A stretch of 64,000 bases of DNA from Glycine soja (Eukaryota; Streptophyta; Magnoliopsida; Fabales; Fabaceae), in the NCBI RefSeq assembly GCF_004193775.1, contig NC_041020.1, forward strand, positions 11,415,198 through 11,479,197, read 5' to 3'. This document shows, piece by piece, positions 1 to 10,335 of the stretch. The stretch's first letter is position 1. Each line of letters begins with the position of its first letter. The translations under genes and the position numbers were made by a program. A model generated the notes under the pieces. The model did no database searches. It saw nothing but the letters and a program-made list of their open reading frames with translations, and had not been told where the DNA came from.

Positions 1-2205
1 CGTCACCCTCTAACGGTTCCTAGATCTCCACAACAAAATGCGGTAGCGGAGAGAAAAAATAGAAATATTCTTAATATGACTAGATGTATGTTGAAGGCTA
101 AAAATATGCCAAAGGAATTTTGGGCCAAAGCTGTTGCATGTGCCGTTTATTTGTCCAATCGTTCCCCAACAAAGAATGTCAAAGATCAAACACCATAAGA
201 AGCATGGAGTGGAGTGAAGCCAAGAGTTGATCACTTGAGAGTATTTGGGAGCATTGCAGATGCTCATGTACCCGACCAAGGAAGATTCAAGCTTGATGAT
301 CGGAGTGAGAAACATGTGTTCATTGGCTATGATGCAAGCTCAAAAGGCTACAAATTGTACAATCCAAACAATGGAAAGACAATTGTGAGCCGAGATGTCG
401 AGTTCTATGAAGAAGGCACATGGAATTGGGAGGAGAAAGAAGACACTTATGATTTTTTCCCGTACTTTGAAGAAATAGATGAAAAAGCCTTGACTCCAAA
501 TGATTCAACTCCAGCACTTTCACCAACTCCTTCAACCAATGAAGCCTCATCATCTTCCGAAGGGAGTTCAAGTGAAAGGCCAAGAAGAATGAGAAATATT
601 CAAGAATTATATGATGAAACTGAAGTTATAAATGATTTGTTTTGTCTTTTTGTTGACAGTGAATCCTTAAACTTTGATGAAGCAATGAAAGACAAAAGGT
701 GGAGACAAGCCATGGAAGAAGAAATCAAAGCCATTGAGAAGAGAAACACTTGGGAGTTATCAAGCCTTCCCAAAGGTCATGAAGCAATTGGAGTCAAATG
801 GGTGTTCAAAATCAAGAAAAATGCAAAAGGAGAGGTTGAGAGACACAAAGCAAGACTTCTAGCTAAAGGTTATAAGCAACAATATGGAGTTGATTATAAT
901 GAAGTGTTTGCACCAGTTGCCCACATGGAAACCATTCGTCTTCTTATTTCCTTGGCAGCTCAAATGAAGTGGAGAATTTTTCAGCTTTATGTAAAATCGG
1001 CATTTCTAAATGGCTATCTTGAAGAAGATGTCTATGTTGAACAACCAATGGGTTTTGTTATCGAAGGTCAAGAAGGAAAAGTCTTGAAATTGAACAAGGC
1101 GTTGTATGGTCTAAAGCAAGCATCGAGGGCATGGAATACTCGCATTGACAAGTACTTCCAAGACAATGGGTTTGTTCGTTGTCAAAATGAGTATGCTCTT
1201 TATGTTAAAACTTTTAATAATGGTGATGTCTTATTTATTTGTCTTTATGTGGATGACCTTATCTTTACCGGCAATAACCCAAATTTGTTTGAAGACTTCA
1301 AGGAGTCCATGTCTCGTGAATTTCATATGACAGATATGGGACTCATGTCATATTACTTGGGAATGGAAGTGAAGCAAACGGAGAATGCTATCTTTGTCTC
1401 ACAAGAAAGCTACACAAAAGAAGTGTTGAAGAAATTTAATTTGCTTGATTGCAATCCCGTGAACACACCTATGGAAGGTGGCTTGAAGTTATCAAAGTTT
1501 GATGAAGGAGAGAAGGTAGACTCCACGGTCTTCAAGAGTCTTGTGGGGAGTTTAAGGTATCTAACCAATACAAGGCCCGATATTCTATATGCGGTGGGAG
1601 TTGTGTGTCGCTTTACGGAGGCTCCTACCTCTCCTCATCTAAAAGCCGCAAAAAGAATTCTTCGTTACTTGAAAGGTACAATTGATTTTGGATTGTTTTA
1701 TTCTCCCTCCAATAACTATAAGCTTGTGGGATTTTGTGATAGTGATTTTGCCAGAGATGTTGATGATAGAAAAAGTACTACCGGATTTGTATTTTTTATG
1801 GGTGATTGTGTTTTTACATGGAGTTCTAAGAAGCAAGGCATTGTGACACTTTCTACTTGTGAAGCCGAGTATGTAGCTGCAACTTCTTGCACATGTCATG
1901 CCATTTGGCTAAGAAGATTGTTGGAGGAACTTCAGTTGTTGCAAAAGGAAAGCACAAAGATCTATGTTGATAATAGATCTGCACAAGAGCTTGCCAAGAA
2001 TCCGGTGTTCCATGAACGAAGTAAGCATATAGATACAAGGTATCATTTCATTAGAGAGTGTATTACCAAGAAAGAAGTAGAATTGACTCATGTGAAAACT
2101 CAAGATCAAGTTGCGGATATTTTCACCAAGCCTCTCAAATTTGAAGATTTTCGAAGATTGCGAGCAAGACTTGGTGTGCAGAAGAATTTTCCAATTAAGG
2201 GAGGA
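1..2205 (+). pseudogene. Ty1/copia pol: integrase C-terminus, reverse transcriptase, RNase H (5' part outside window)
   Basis: One frame runs from base 1 to the stop at 2209-2211, which lies just inside the 3' LTR. It starts inside the integrase core (SPQQNAVAERKNR, holding the catalytic Glu) and continues through the integrase tail (DHLRVFGS). Reverse transcriptase follows (VKWVFKIKKNAKGEVERHKARL; catalytic YVDD near 1247) and then RNase H (SDSDFARDVDDRKSTTG, LSTCEAEY, the DNRSAQELAKNP region). It ends with the copia-typical ADIFTKPL block. The frame is broken once, by TAA at 196-198; the rest is open for 665 codons. In RT the usual copia 'QMDVKSAFLNG' reads 'QLYVKSAFLNG', so the first catalytic Asp is Tyr. 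With the nonsense codon, this suggests an inactive copy. The element is inserted in the unit 0 CACTA copy. Confidence 0.93.
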
Positions 2206-2438
2206 TGTTAGATATTAATTAGAAAAATAATAATAACAAGTTTTATGAGCCTTAAATTATGGAAGATGAAAGTTGTAAGGTTGTAAGTTACAAAGTCTTG
2301 AATAAGCAATTATCTGAGCATTTATTATTCTTGAATAAGCAAATTGTGTGAGTGGTCACTCTATTTTAGTATAAATAGGGGATCATACTCTTGTATTTGG
2401 TGTGCCAAATGAAATAAAATCTTCTTCTTCTTCCAACA
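2206..2438 (+). repeat. 3' LTR of the Ty1/copia element, with polypurine tract
   Basis: A purine run (AAGGGAGGA, ending at 2205) immediately precedes TGTTAGATATT, the LTR start. The LTR ends ...CCAACA at 2438. Beyond it the sequence rejoins CACTA interior that is uninterrupted at 23729 and 45075 (ataataataggcaatg), which fixes the right boundary. The length of 233 bp is short even for copia. A TATA box (TATAAATAG) lies near 2370, and an AATAAA-like signal (gaaataaaat) near 2411. The 5' LTR lies outside the window, so insertion age cannot be estimated. Confidence 0.85.
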
Positions 2439-5400
2439 TATAATAATAGGCAATGTATAAGTAGAGTATTAGAGTATTTGTATCATCCTCGTATTTATTG
2501 AACAGATTTGGCTATATTATTTGGGGATGTTTTAAAAAAATGTATATATGAGATGCTTGTAATACTTCTTACAAAGTAATAAAATTAAAAAATATATATT
2601 TAATATTTTTTCATTTAATAATAAGATTATTAGTATTATATTACAGGAGATTTATTCAAACATAAATATGCAAGGTTATTATTAGGAATTGGAATTTGTG
2701 TCCCCCGAGAATGTCTCCTAGTGTATCCAATTGATTGATGAGGTCCGGCTGCTTCCTGAAGACCATAAAGCAAAAGTAGAAAAGCTGGAGGTAGACTTCA
2801 TACTAATAATAATTAAAAATTGTTCAAAAAGAAATAAGAGAAAATCACGTGAGATTGAAAAATAGAGTAGGAAATTAATTTAAATTAGAAAAGAGATGAG
2901 GAAATCAAGAAAGACATATAAGAAAGAAGAAGAGAAATCTGATAAAAAGAAAATTTTCAAAACGAAAAGGTGTAATTCACCTTTTATACATAAAACTATC
3001 AATTAAAATATCATATTTCACACAAAATTACAAATTTATTTTAAAAAAATTATCGATCTATGAAACTTTAATCTCACTTGCCATAAAATCTTTCACATTT
3101 GCAGATTTGCTTGCTACCTTTGAACCTTTAAAATCATTTTGCATTCCGAATTTGTCACAAGCCTCTAATTATTTAAATAAAAAAATCTAAGAAATTTTCA
3201 TAAAAAAAGAAGAAGAAGAATTGAACAAGAGAGTTAATGAAGAACGAGAAACGCTCCATGAAAGCTAAGGAAAAGGAGAGACATAAAATTTAAGTGGAAC
3301 TGAAAATACGAAATTTAAAAAGCAAGAAAATTTTCTTGTTTGTGCGGTGACACAAAGCAAGTAAAGAACGTAACCATGCTTTAGCATAGTAATAGTAATC
3401 AATCACACTTTGGACATGAGGAAGTAAGAGTAGAAGGTGACGACATGACCCTTAACGCCTACGGCAGGGTTAGTATCGTTGGTCCAACAATTGCGGTCGT
3501 TAAGTGATATATCATATGTTTCATGTTACATAATACTCCATATAATTAAGACATGCAGCATCTGATTACCTTTGGATTCGACAACGAAGCAACTCCGGCG
3601 TCCTCCACCTCTGGCTCTGGGGAAACATGGTTCCTCACCTCAATCGCTGCGTCATCATCTTCCATCATTCCCAGGCTTATTTTCCCTCTGCTGCGTCACC
3701 CTTCAGATTTATATATATACATGCACTTCAGGTTTTATAACAGGTACGAATACTTAATTATTGGAGTATTATCTAATGATTATTGATTTTTAATAATTAT
3801 TTTAAAACTTGTATATGATTTTTTATTTTTCATTTATGAAAAATTAAAATGAAACACTTAATTAGAAGTTAAAACTTTTAGTATACTTACAACATACTCA
3901 ATTGTTTTACTTATGTTGAATAATATTCAGTTCATGTTAGTATAATATATTTGTATTGATAATATAAAATAATTTTACCCATTCATTTAATATTTAATTA
4001 AAAAGGTTATATTGAATGAAAACTCATTTACAACTATAAATGTAAATCGTTTCCTCAAATTTAAATATTGCCATTTAAATGTCCATAGTTTCATTAGTTT
4101 GACTTAAGAGTTGAGACTTATTACCCGGTACATGATAAAGGGATGGGGTTGGAATGCAGTGGAAGTAGTTTAACCGGAGGAGGACTAGTTAAATGAGACA
4201 TATGACATATTTTAAACAATTCTGTTTCAATAGGATAGGAGGCAGATAGCTATTTCGTTCAAAATAGAACCATGGTAATGTGAGACATATGACCATATGT
4301 TCTTGGTAATGTGGCTATCTGCATGTGCATGAATAGCTCAAGAGTGAATCAGAACCATGGTCATGTGAGTTCAAGTGCTTGGTTCTTTGACATGGATATC
4401 CTTATTTTATATGATTTTGATATTTCATATTTGCATATGATTATATTTATAGTTTCTAGCAATTTGTTCATTTCAGCTTAATTCAGATATTGCTGATTTG
4501 CAGGGTGTAAAATGTGGTATTTATGGTGCCAATTCTGCAGAATGGATTATGAGCATGCAGGTACATTTTATTTTTGAATTTGCTTCCCTTGTTTTCTGGT
4601 GAGTTTTTTCCATCTTGATTTTTCTGCTCACTCTATATGTTGGAGGTTTCTATTGTATTATTTAGATGTTGATATGTTGATTTTTGTTTCTTTTTTGTGC
4701 TGAGTATCTATTGTTATTTCTATTTCTACTGTATTGTTTCTTTGGTAGTTGGATTTTTGTAGTCCTTATTGAGCTTAATGGAGAATAAGGTATTTCTAGA
4801 TTGAAGCTTTGTTTCTTATATTGAATATCTACTCTTTGCAGAGAGTTCCACTTATTTACGAACAAAGTCCTTTTAAAATAATGCAAGTAAAGAACTTACA
4901 CTGAAACTTGTCCGGTACCTAAAATTGTGATATATAACTTTTCTAATAATGATATGTTTTTTGAAGTTTACTGCATGCAGTAAATTCAAATGGTGCATGG
5001 TACTGGGAGAATATCTCATTGTACAAATATTCATTTTTCAAATTAAACTTATAATTTTCAGTTGCTTTGACACTCTCATTCATATGACACAGGTGTTGGG
5101 ACTATAGAGTTTATTATATGCCATTCAGAGGTCTCAATTGCACTTGCAGAAGAGAAGAAGATACCTGAGGTTCTCCTATCTAAACCCTCTGTTTTATAGC
5201 AGTTTAATTGTTAGGAAGGATTTGAGAGTTGTGTACAATCTTTTGTAAACAGTTAGTCTCACCCAAATATTTGTTTTGAAACTTTTCAGCTATTCAAGAC
5301 ATTTCCAAATGCAACAAAGTATCTCAAGAGTAAGTTTTGTTGATTCTCTCCTTTCTTTCCTAAAATGCTTGTGCTTTAGAAAGAAGCATTCATTTTTATG

Positions 5401-5805
5401 TCTTTGTTACAGCAATTAATGAATATAACTTTTTTGTGCAATGGAAATGAAAATATAAGGATATCTTGTAAATGGAAACTTGGGGATTGTTTGGTTTGAC
5501 CAATTTATACAGAATCATATACATTGGAATTTATTTTTCTGAGGTTAATTTCAGTCATGACCTCAAGGAATTAATTATGTCTTTTGCTTTGAATATTTTG
5601 TGTTTCCCATTCCTAATTCAATTTTTAATACTGCCACAGGATCAAACTCAGAGCTTTGAACTTCCTATTAAGAAAAGGATGTATACATATCATACCTTCC
5701 ACTCGCACATACTTTTTTTAGGACCATTGAGGAGATATTCATATGGCATGGTGCTTCAATTGGTTTCTGGCGTGGGGTAAGTATATGTAGTATATGTATA
5801 TATGT
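2439..5805 (+). mobile_element. Unit 0: interior fragment of the Pack-CACTA element, truncated at both ends
   Basis: This stretch matches 23729-25049 (unit 1) and 45075-47906 (unit 2), which lie inside complete CACTA elements. The left end is interrupted by the copia LTR. The right end stops at about 5805, where a truncated long LTR begins. Compared with the other two copies it keeps 546 bp (3653-4198) missing from unit 2 and a 2054-bp stretch missing from unit 1, so it is the fullest version of this interior. Several small differences (for example a 10-bp gap near 3101 and AGAACGAGAAA near 3241) are shared by units 1 and 2 against unit 0, so unit 0 separated first. Confidence 0.85.
4504..5776 (+). 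pseudogene. Captured long-chain acyl-CoA synthetase (LACS) exons, unit 0
   Basis: Four exon-like blocks have AG/GT borders: 4504-4560 (GVKCGIYGANSAEWIMSMQ), 5093-5169 (GTIEFIICHSEVSIALAEEK region), 5290-5329 (LFKTFPNATKYLK) and 5722-5776 (TIEEIFIWHGASIGFWRG). In order they match the middle of plant peroxisomal/ER long-chain acyl-CoA synthetases, which activate fatty acids to CoA thioesters. The AMP-binding P-loop, the N-terminus and the C-terminal half are missing. Introns are retained, so capture was from genomic DNA. Further exons seen in units 1 and 2 are cut off here at 5805. This is a non-functional fragment carried by the CACTA element; transcription from an outside promoter is possible but not shown. 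Confidence 0.85.
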
Positions 5806-6023
5806 GCACCCCCTTTCTGTTTTTACTAAATACATTCCTTTTGTGTTGTTTTTGCTGATTCCTTTTCGAAACTTTATGGATTTCGTAATGATACACATTT
5901 TCTTTTCGGAATGTTGAGAAACTTGACGGATTACCTAACGACGGGTGTTAAGTACCTCGAGGTGGTCAAGCGAAGGTTGCATGCCACCAAACAATGGTCC
6001 CCGGATGAAATTAGGGTATGACA
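5806..6023 (+). mobile_element. Truncated long LTR, right end (Tat/Ogre-like)
   Basis: The block matches 62537-62754, the last ~218 bp of the complete LTR at 61587-62754, and ends ...GGGTATGACA. Its left end is fused to the CACTA interior at 5805/5806 with at most one or two bases of homology. That is a deletion junction, not a transposition end. The Tat/Ogre assignment is a family guess from the long leader with tandem repeats that follows. Confidence 0.7.
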
Positions 6024-7660
6024 GTTGCCCCTCTTTACTTATCTTTTATTGGAGATAAAAGCGAAGTAAAGATAAGACACTAATTTCGTTCGAGCGGAAC
6101 ATCATTCGACCGGTCAATATCCCAACCAACGGAACCTGTCATTTAGAAAGAAAGAAAAGGCATCAGAAGCGTCAACAAAACTTTAGTGTCTTGAAAGCGA
6201 TAAAATGGGATAACCACGACGTTTCCACGCGCTATCAAACTTGATCGTCACCGCCCAGCAGAGAAGAATCTCGTGCGTCGTTGGGCTTGAATATCTTCGG
6301 ATGACTAAAGTAAACCTGCAAAATTTTTGAAAATAATCAGAATCGAACGACCAACATCATCCTGATACCGTCGAATTCGTTTGCCTCGGTTGACGAAAGG
6401 TGCAGATAACCATACGGTACCCCTGCATGTCACCTGACTTCATGGGTCAGGATGACAGAAGGTGCAGAAGACGACGTTAGTCTCTGCGCGTCAACGGGCT
6501 CGTTTGCCCCTGGTTGATGAAAGGTGCGGATGACCATATGGTACTCGCGCTTGTCAGCTGACTTCATGGGTCAGGATGAGAGAAACCGTTTGTACGGATA
6601 ACCTCTTGGGTATCTCCGCATGTCACCTGACTTCACGGGTCAGGATGACAGAAACCGTTTGTACAAATAATCGCTTGGGTATCTCCGTATGTCACCTGAC
6701 TTCACGGGTCAGGATGATAGAAACCGTTTGTACGGAAAGCCGCTTGGGTATCTCTGTACGTCACCTGACTTCACGGGTCAGGATGACAGAAAGTGCGGAA
6801 GACGATGTAAGTCTCCGCGTGTTAACGAGTTCATTGGCCCCTGATTGACAAACGGTGCAGAAGATGACGTTAGTCTCTACATGGTACTGGACTCTGAGTC
6901 TGACAGACAGCGAAAGAGTGTTTATACGGATAACCAATTGGGTATCTCCGCCTGCCACCTAACTTCACGGGTTAGGATTAACGGAAATCGTTTGTGCGGA
7001 TAACCACTTGGGTATCTCCGCATGTCATCGGACTTCACGGGTCACGATAGCAAAAAGTGGGGTGGTCGACAAAAGCAAGGCTTTTGCTCCTACGTATCCT
7101 CAATTTGCGATGAGGAACTCAGACCTACGTAGTTCTTCATTTTGTGATGTGCGAGACTAAAATAGTCTCTATCGGGAGATGCTGACATCTTCGAAAAGGG
7201 TGCAAATGACCACATTGGCCTCTGCTTGTCAATCGAACTTGGGGTCTCCGAATGACGAGGTGCAGATAACCGAAAGGTGTCTCCGCATGCTACCAGACTC
7301 TTGGGTCATGATAGCAAAAGGTGGGGTGGTCGACAAAAGCGAGGCTTTTGCTCCTACGTATCCTCCATTTGTGATGAAGAACTCAGACCTACGTAGTTCT
7401 TTCTTTTGTGAGACTAAATAGTCTCAGTGTTCTTTCACTAAAATGCGAACATGCTTTAGTAAACAAACAAAACCTCCAATTGATCAGAGCAACATATATG
7501 ATTTTTTTGATGAAAAACAATGTGCCTATTGGGGAAGGAGAGTATGCTGATGAAATTTTCTCATAACCATAAATGAGATTTCGGATGTTAGCGTTCATTC
7601 CTAAACGACCATTTAGAGGAAACACTGGGCCCGACAGAATAGAAGAATATCACTCGAAGT
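6024..7660 (+). mobile_element. LTR-retrotransposon 5' leader with 69-bp tandem repeats
   Basis: Immediately after the LTR end (gttgcccctctttact...) comes a long non-coding leader, alignable to 62755-64000. It has repeated modules of the form 'accgtttgtacggataacc..cttgggtatctccgcatgtcacctgacttcacgggtcaggatgacag'-like sequence, present also in degenerate form to ~7060. A 'gctcctacgtatcctc' motif recurs at 7088 and 7351; it is also found in the LTR fragments at 20500 and 41890. Reading frames here arise only because the repeat period is divisible by three. No gag or pol was recognised. Confidence 0.65.
6583..6789 (+). repeat. Three exact-period 69-bp tandem repeats
   Basis: The marker 'aaaccgtttgtac' begins at 6583, 6652 and 6721, a period of exactly 69 bp. 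Each unit contains 'gtcacctgacttcacgggtc'. Flanking, shorter or degenerate modules extend the array on both sides. The same array occurs at 63315-63521. Confidence 0.9.
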
Positions 7661-8510
7661 GTACCAATCTCACACAGGTAAGTGTTTTATCCTAATTCCT
7701 CCGATCTTTGATCAGGAACTCTCTTCTATTTTTTTTGTTTTCTTCCGAGGGCAGGGTTTGTGGTAAGTTGGGATTTTGGCTCAAGGCTTGTAGAACGGCT
7801 GGACATGATATATGTCAGGATGTTGGTTTGGCCAGCGGCTCAGGGAAAAAGGAGAAGTCCCACATTATTTCCATGATACACATGCAACACTGATGATTAG
7901 GAAATTTTATGCAAAACTGGTAATACATGCACCCATGTGGACACTCAAGCATTAAGTTTTTTATGGTCACGTGACATTAGGGCTCAGGATTTATTTCCTA
8001 TTTTAGTCAACCCAGTGCTCCCAAAACATGTTCTTTTATCAATTCACGCATTCATCCGAGTCCATTAGGGGCGTTCGGGAAAATTTTCACAGCATTCACC
8101 CTTCAGGTGTATACACATTTTCCAACAAAAAACCCTTCGTTTTGATCGGTGAATTTTTGTTCAAAGAAAAGCTGGAAGTTATTTTCTCATCAAAAGCATG
8201 TTGGCTTTTTAGCTAACCAAATTTATTTTTATTTATTTTTCATCTATTAAGTTATTATTACTTATTTAATTTCTCTTTCTGAAAAGGTCATGCGGATGAG
8301 GGCACACACGGCCTACCTATGTCAAATAACAAAGCAAACAGAGAAGAATGCAATGGTAAGTCACAACAAAAAATAGTGACAAAATAACTGAGAGCCGTAA
8401 TGCCAGATCATAGCGGAAACAGAAACAATAATTGAAAGCAGTAATGTTAGATGACAACAAAAACAATAACTGAAAGCAGTAATGTTAATCACAAAAAAAG
8501 TGCAGCGACC
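7661..8510. other. No gene recognised; probable retroelement leader/internal sequence
   Basis: The stretch has no convincing coding potential on either strand. It begins in the same style as the leader before it and becomes AT-rich after 8215. It separates the plus-oriented LTR/leader from the minus-strand transposon pseudogene that follows. I see no LTR end, TSD or terminal repeat in it. Confidence 0.5.
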
Positions 8511-8515
8511 TTGGT

Positions 8516-9343
8516 CATGTGGCTCCGCTCCCTCGCAAGAAACCGAGCAGGTCATTCATATCCTCATCCATACGGGATTCATCCGCCTCACCCGGGGATC
8601 CAGTAGGGTCCTCCCCTGCCTGGGCATCGGGCTAGTCACCAGGCCATGCGACCTCAGCCCCAAACTGCTCTGGGGTACGACATACAAAAGGGGCGGAACC
8701 CTGGCCCTACTGACTGAGGCTGAACCGGTAGAGACACTCATGTATCTGCACCTGTCCATGGTGTTTGGCCGCCTGCTGGCGAACCAAATGATATATATAC
8801 CGCTCCACGTGCAGTGGCCCAACCGAATCGGCTTGCCGAGGTGGCGGCGGTGCGCCCGCGTCCTGATGTGCGTTGCCCTGCGCCTACCAAGGTGTGCAGT
8901 ACTTCTCGATGAAGGCTCGAGTGATCAGTGGTCGGATTACCTTGCTGGGGGTGATAGGAACTCCGTAGGACTGGCAGAGGCCCGTGATCAGAGTCGGAAA
9001 CCCCAAGGCCCTGTTGGACTTCTCTGGGTCCAGAGGGTGCCTAGTAGGCGCCATTCCAGCAAACAAATAAATGGCATCAGCAATCACATGGACTTCTCTG
9101 TGTCAGGATGGCATGCACCAACTGACACTTAGGCAGAGGGAGGTCAGAGTTGTGGTCGCTAGGCAAGACATTGCTATGCAGCAGTGTCATCCATATCTGG
9201 GTCAAGGTAGTCATGTTGGTGCGCATGATCCGTACCTGCCTCCCTGCAACGGTCCGGGCGAAATCCTGTCCTGGTATGCACAGTAGTTGGGCGATGGCTT
9301 CCTCATCGAAATCGTCTGCCTGGCTCCTCCTCTGGCTGAATTC
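8516..9343 (-). pseudogene. Degenerate 'putative plant transposon protein' (retroelement-associated domain)
   Basis: Read on the minus strand from 9343 down, there is a broken protein with segments TTLTQIWMTLLHSNVLPSDH and ADAIYLFAGM, then ALGFPTLITGLCQSYGV and ITRAFIEKYC. A proline-rich and then acidic C-terminus follows. This matches my memory of the widespread plant 'putative plant transposon protein' domain (Pfam Transposase_32 type) in legume retroelements. Breaks are a frame change near 9080, TAG at 8884-8886 (minus strand), and further stops toward 8516. The N-terminus is cut by the unit 1 junction at 9344. The strand is opposite to the leader at 6024-7660, so the two are either different elements or separated by an inversion. 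The long plus-strand frame over the same bases is an artefact of GC-rich codons. Confidence 0.65.
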
Positions 9344-9828
9344 GCATGTGGTCAAAGATTTGAGTCTTCACCGATGCGTGTTGAGAAAATCTTGTTGAGA
9401 GGGGCATTCCACGTATGTTTTCCAACAGGTCCCTTGGACGAGATTAAAATCCTCTTGGTTGGCTGATATCCTTCTTTGTTATCATATACAACAAAAAATA
9501 ATTGTCTAGAAACCTTATTTCCCATCCCCTGTTAGTAGTAGTAAAAGTAGGTAGTGTTTCTGGTACAGGAATAAACATGCAATATACTTTATCTTTATTC
9601 CAACTGCTCTTCTCATAATTGGTGTGGCTATATTAATAATATCTCGTATGTAATCTAAAAGGCTAAACTATCATATTTGTTTAAAATATATGCTAGTAGC
9701 AGATTTTATTAACATCCAAATTAAGTTGTGAATTTATTGACATTATTTTGAGATTGTGTGGAACAATTAGAAACTCGAATTGAAATACTTAATCTTTCTA
9801 GCTAGACCAAACTCATGATTTTTGTTAG

Positions 9829-10335
9829 ATGGGTCTAGCTTCTGGTTCTACATCCATACCTGAAAGTATTCGCACAGAGAGTCTTGAGGTGGAATTCGGC
9901 AATTACACAATGATAAAGATGGAAGAAAGTTCAGGGTTTCCTGTGTTATTTGGTGGTGAAAATTCAAACCCTCCTGATGATGGTGGCAAAGACAAGATTC
10001 TGGGGCTGCAACTTAGTGCAAGACTTCAAAACAATGGTCTCAAAGATAAGATATTTCTAGGGTTGGAACTTATTGCAAGACTTCAACACCGCACCAGAGG
10101 TTTAAGACATTTAACTAGGATACATGGTGTGGATTTGACGAACGAAACTCAGGATACATACCTATATTTGTTTCATTCCCCTCTATGTCAGTTTCCCTCC
10201 CACACCAACACACCTACTTTCAATTCACTATCCTTTATCTATCACAATCTCAAAAACTCACTCTATATCTCTTTAACATTTAGCACTGAATTCATTCTGT
10301 TTCATATAATTTTTTTAAGGTTTTCTTTTAAATGA
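9829..10335 (+). CDS. Hypothetical ORF with an internal duplicated segment
   Basis: A 168-codon frame that I do not recognise. Residues ~55-90 contain two tandem versions of a KDKI(F)LGLxLxARLQ block, from a local ~54-bp duplication. The C-terminal third is low-complexity and Ser/Thr/Phe-rich and looks like translated non-coding DNA. The unit 2 copy has TAA at codon 22 (32987-32989; GAA to TAA), so the frame is not conserved even between recent duplicates. It may be a single exon of a larger lost gene or a chance frame. The evidence for expression is weak. Confidence 0.25.
   Translation: MGLASGSTSIPESIRTESLEVEFGNYTMIKMEESSGFPVLFGGENSNPPDDGGKDKILGLQLSARLQNNGLKDKIFLGLELIARLQHRTRGLRHLTRIHGVDLTNETQDTYLYLFHSPLCQFPSHTNTPTFNSLSFIYHNLKNSLYISLTFSTEFILFHIIFLRFSFK

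Noticed and set aside
6583..6789. CRISPR-like regular repeats
   Set aside because: The repeats are contiguous (no unique spacers), lie in a plant retrotransposon leader, and no cas genes are near.
6576..6848. 90-codon frame of repeated MTETVC...LGIS units (also 63307-63579)
   Set aside because: A direct result of the 69-bp tandem repeats in a retroelement leader; no known family and no start context.
8482..9132. 216-codon plus-strand frame
   Set aside because: It is antisense to the transposon-domain pseudogene. The minus-strand translation has recognisable family motifs and the plus-strand one does not.
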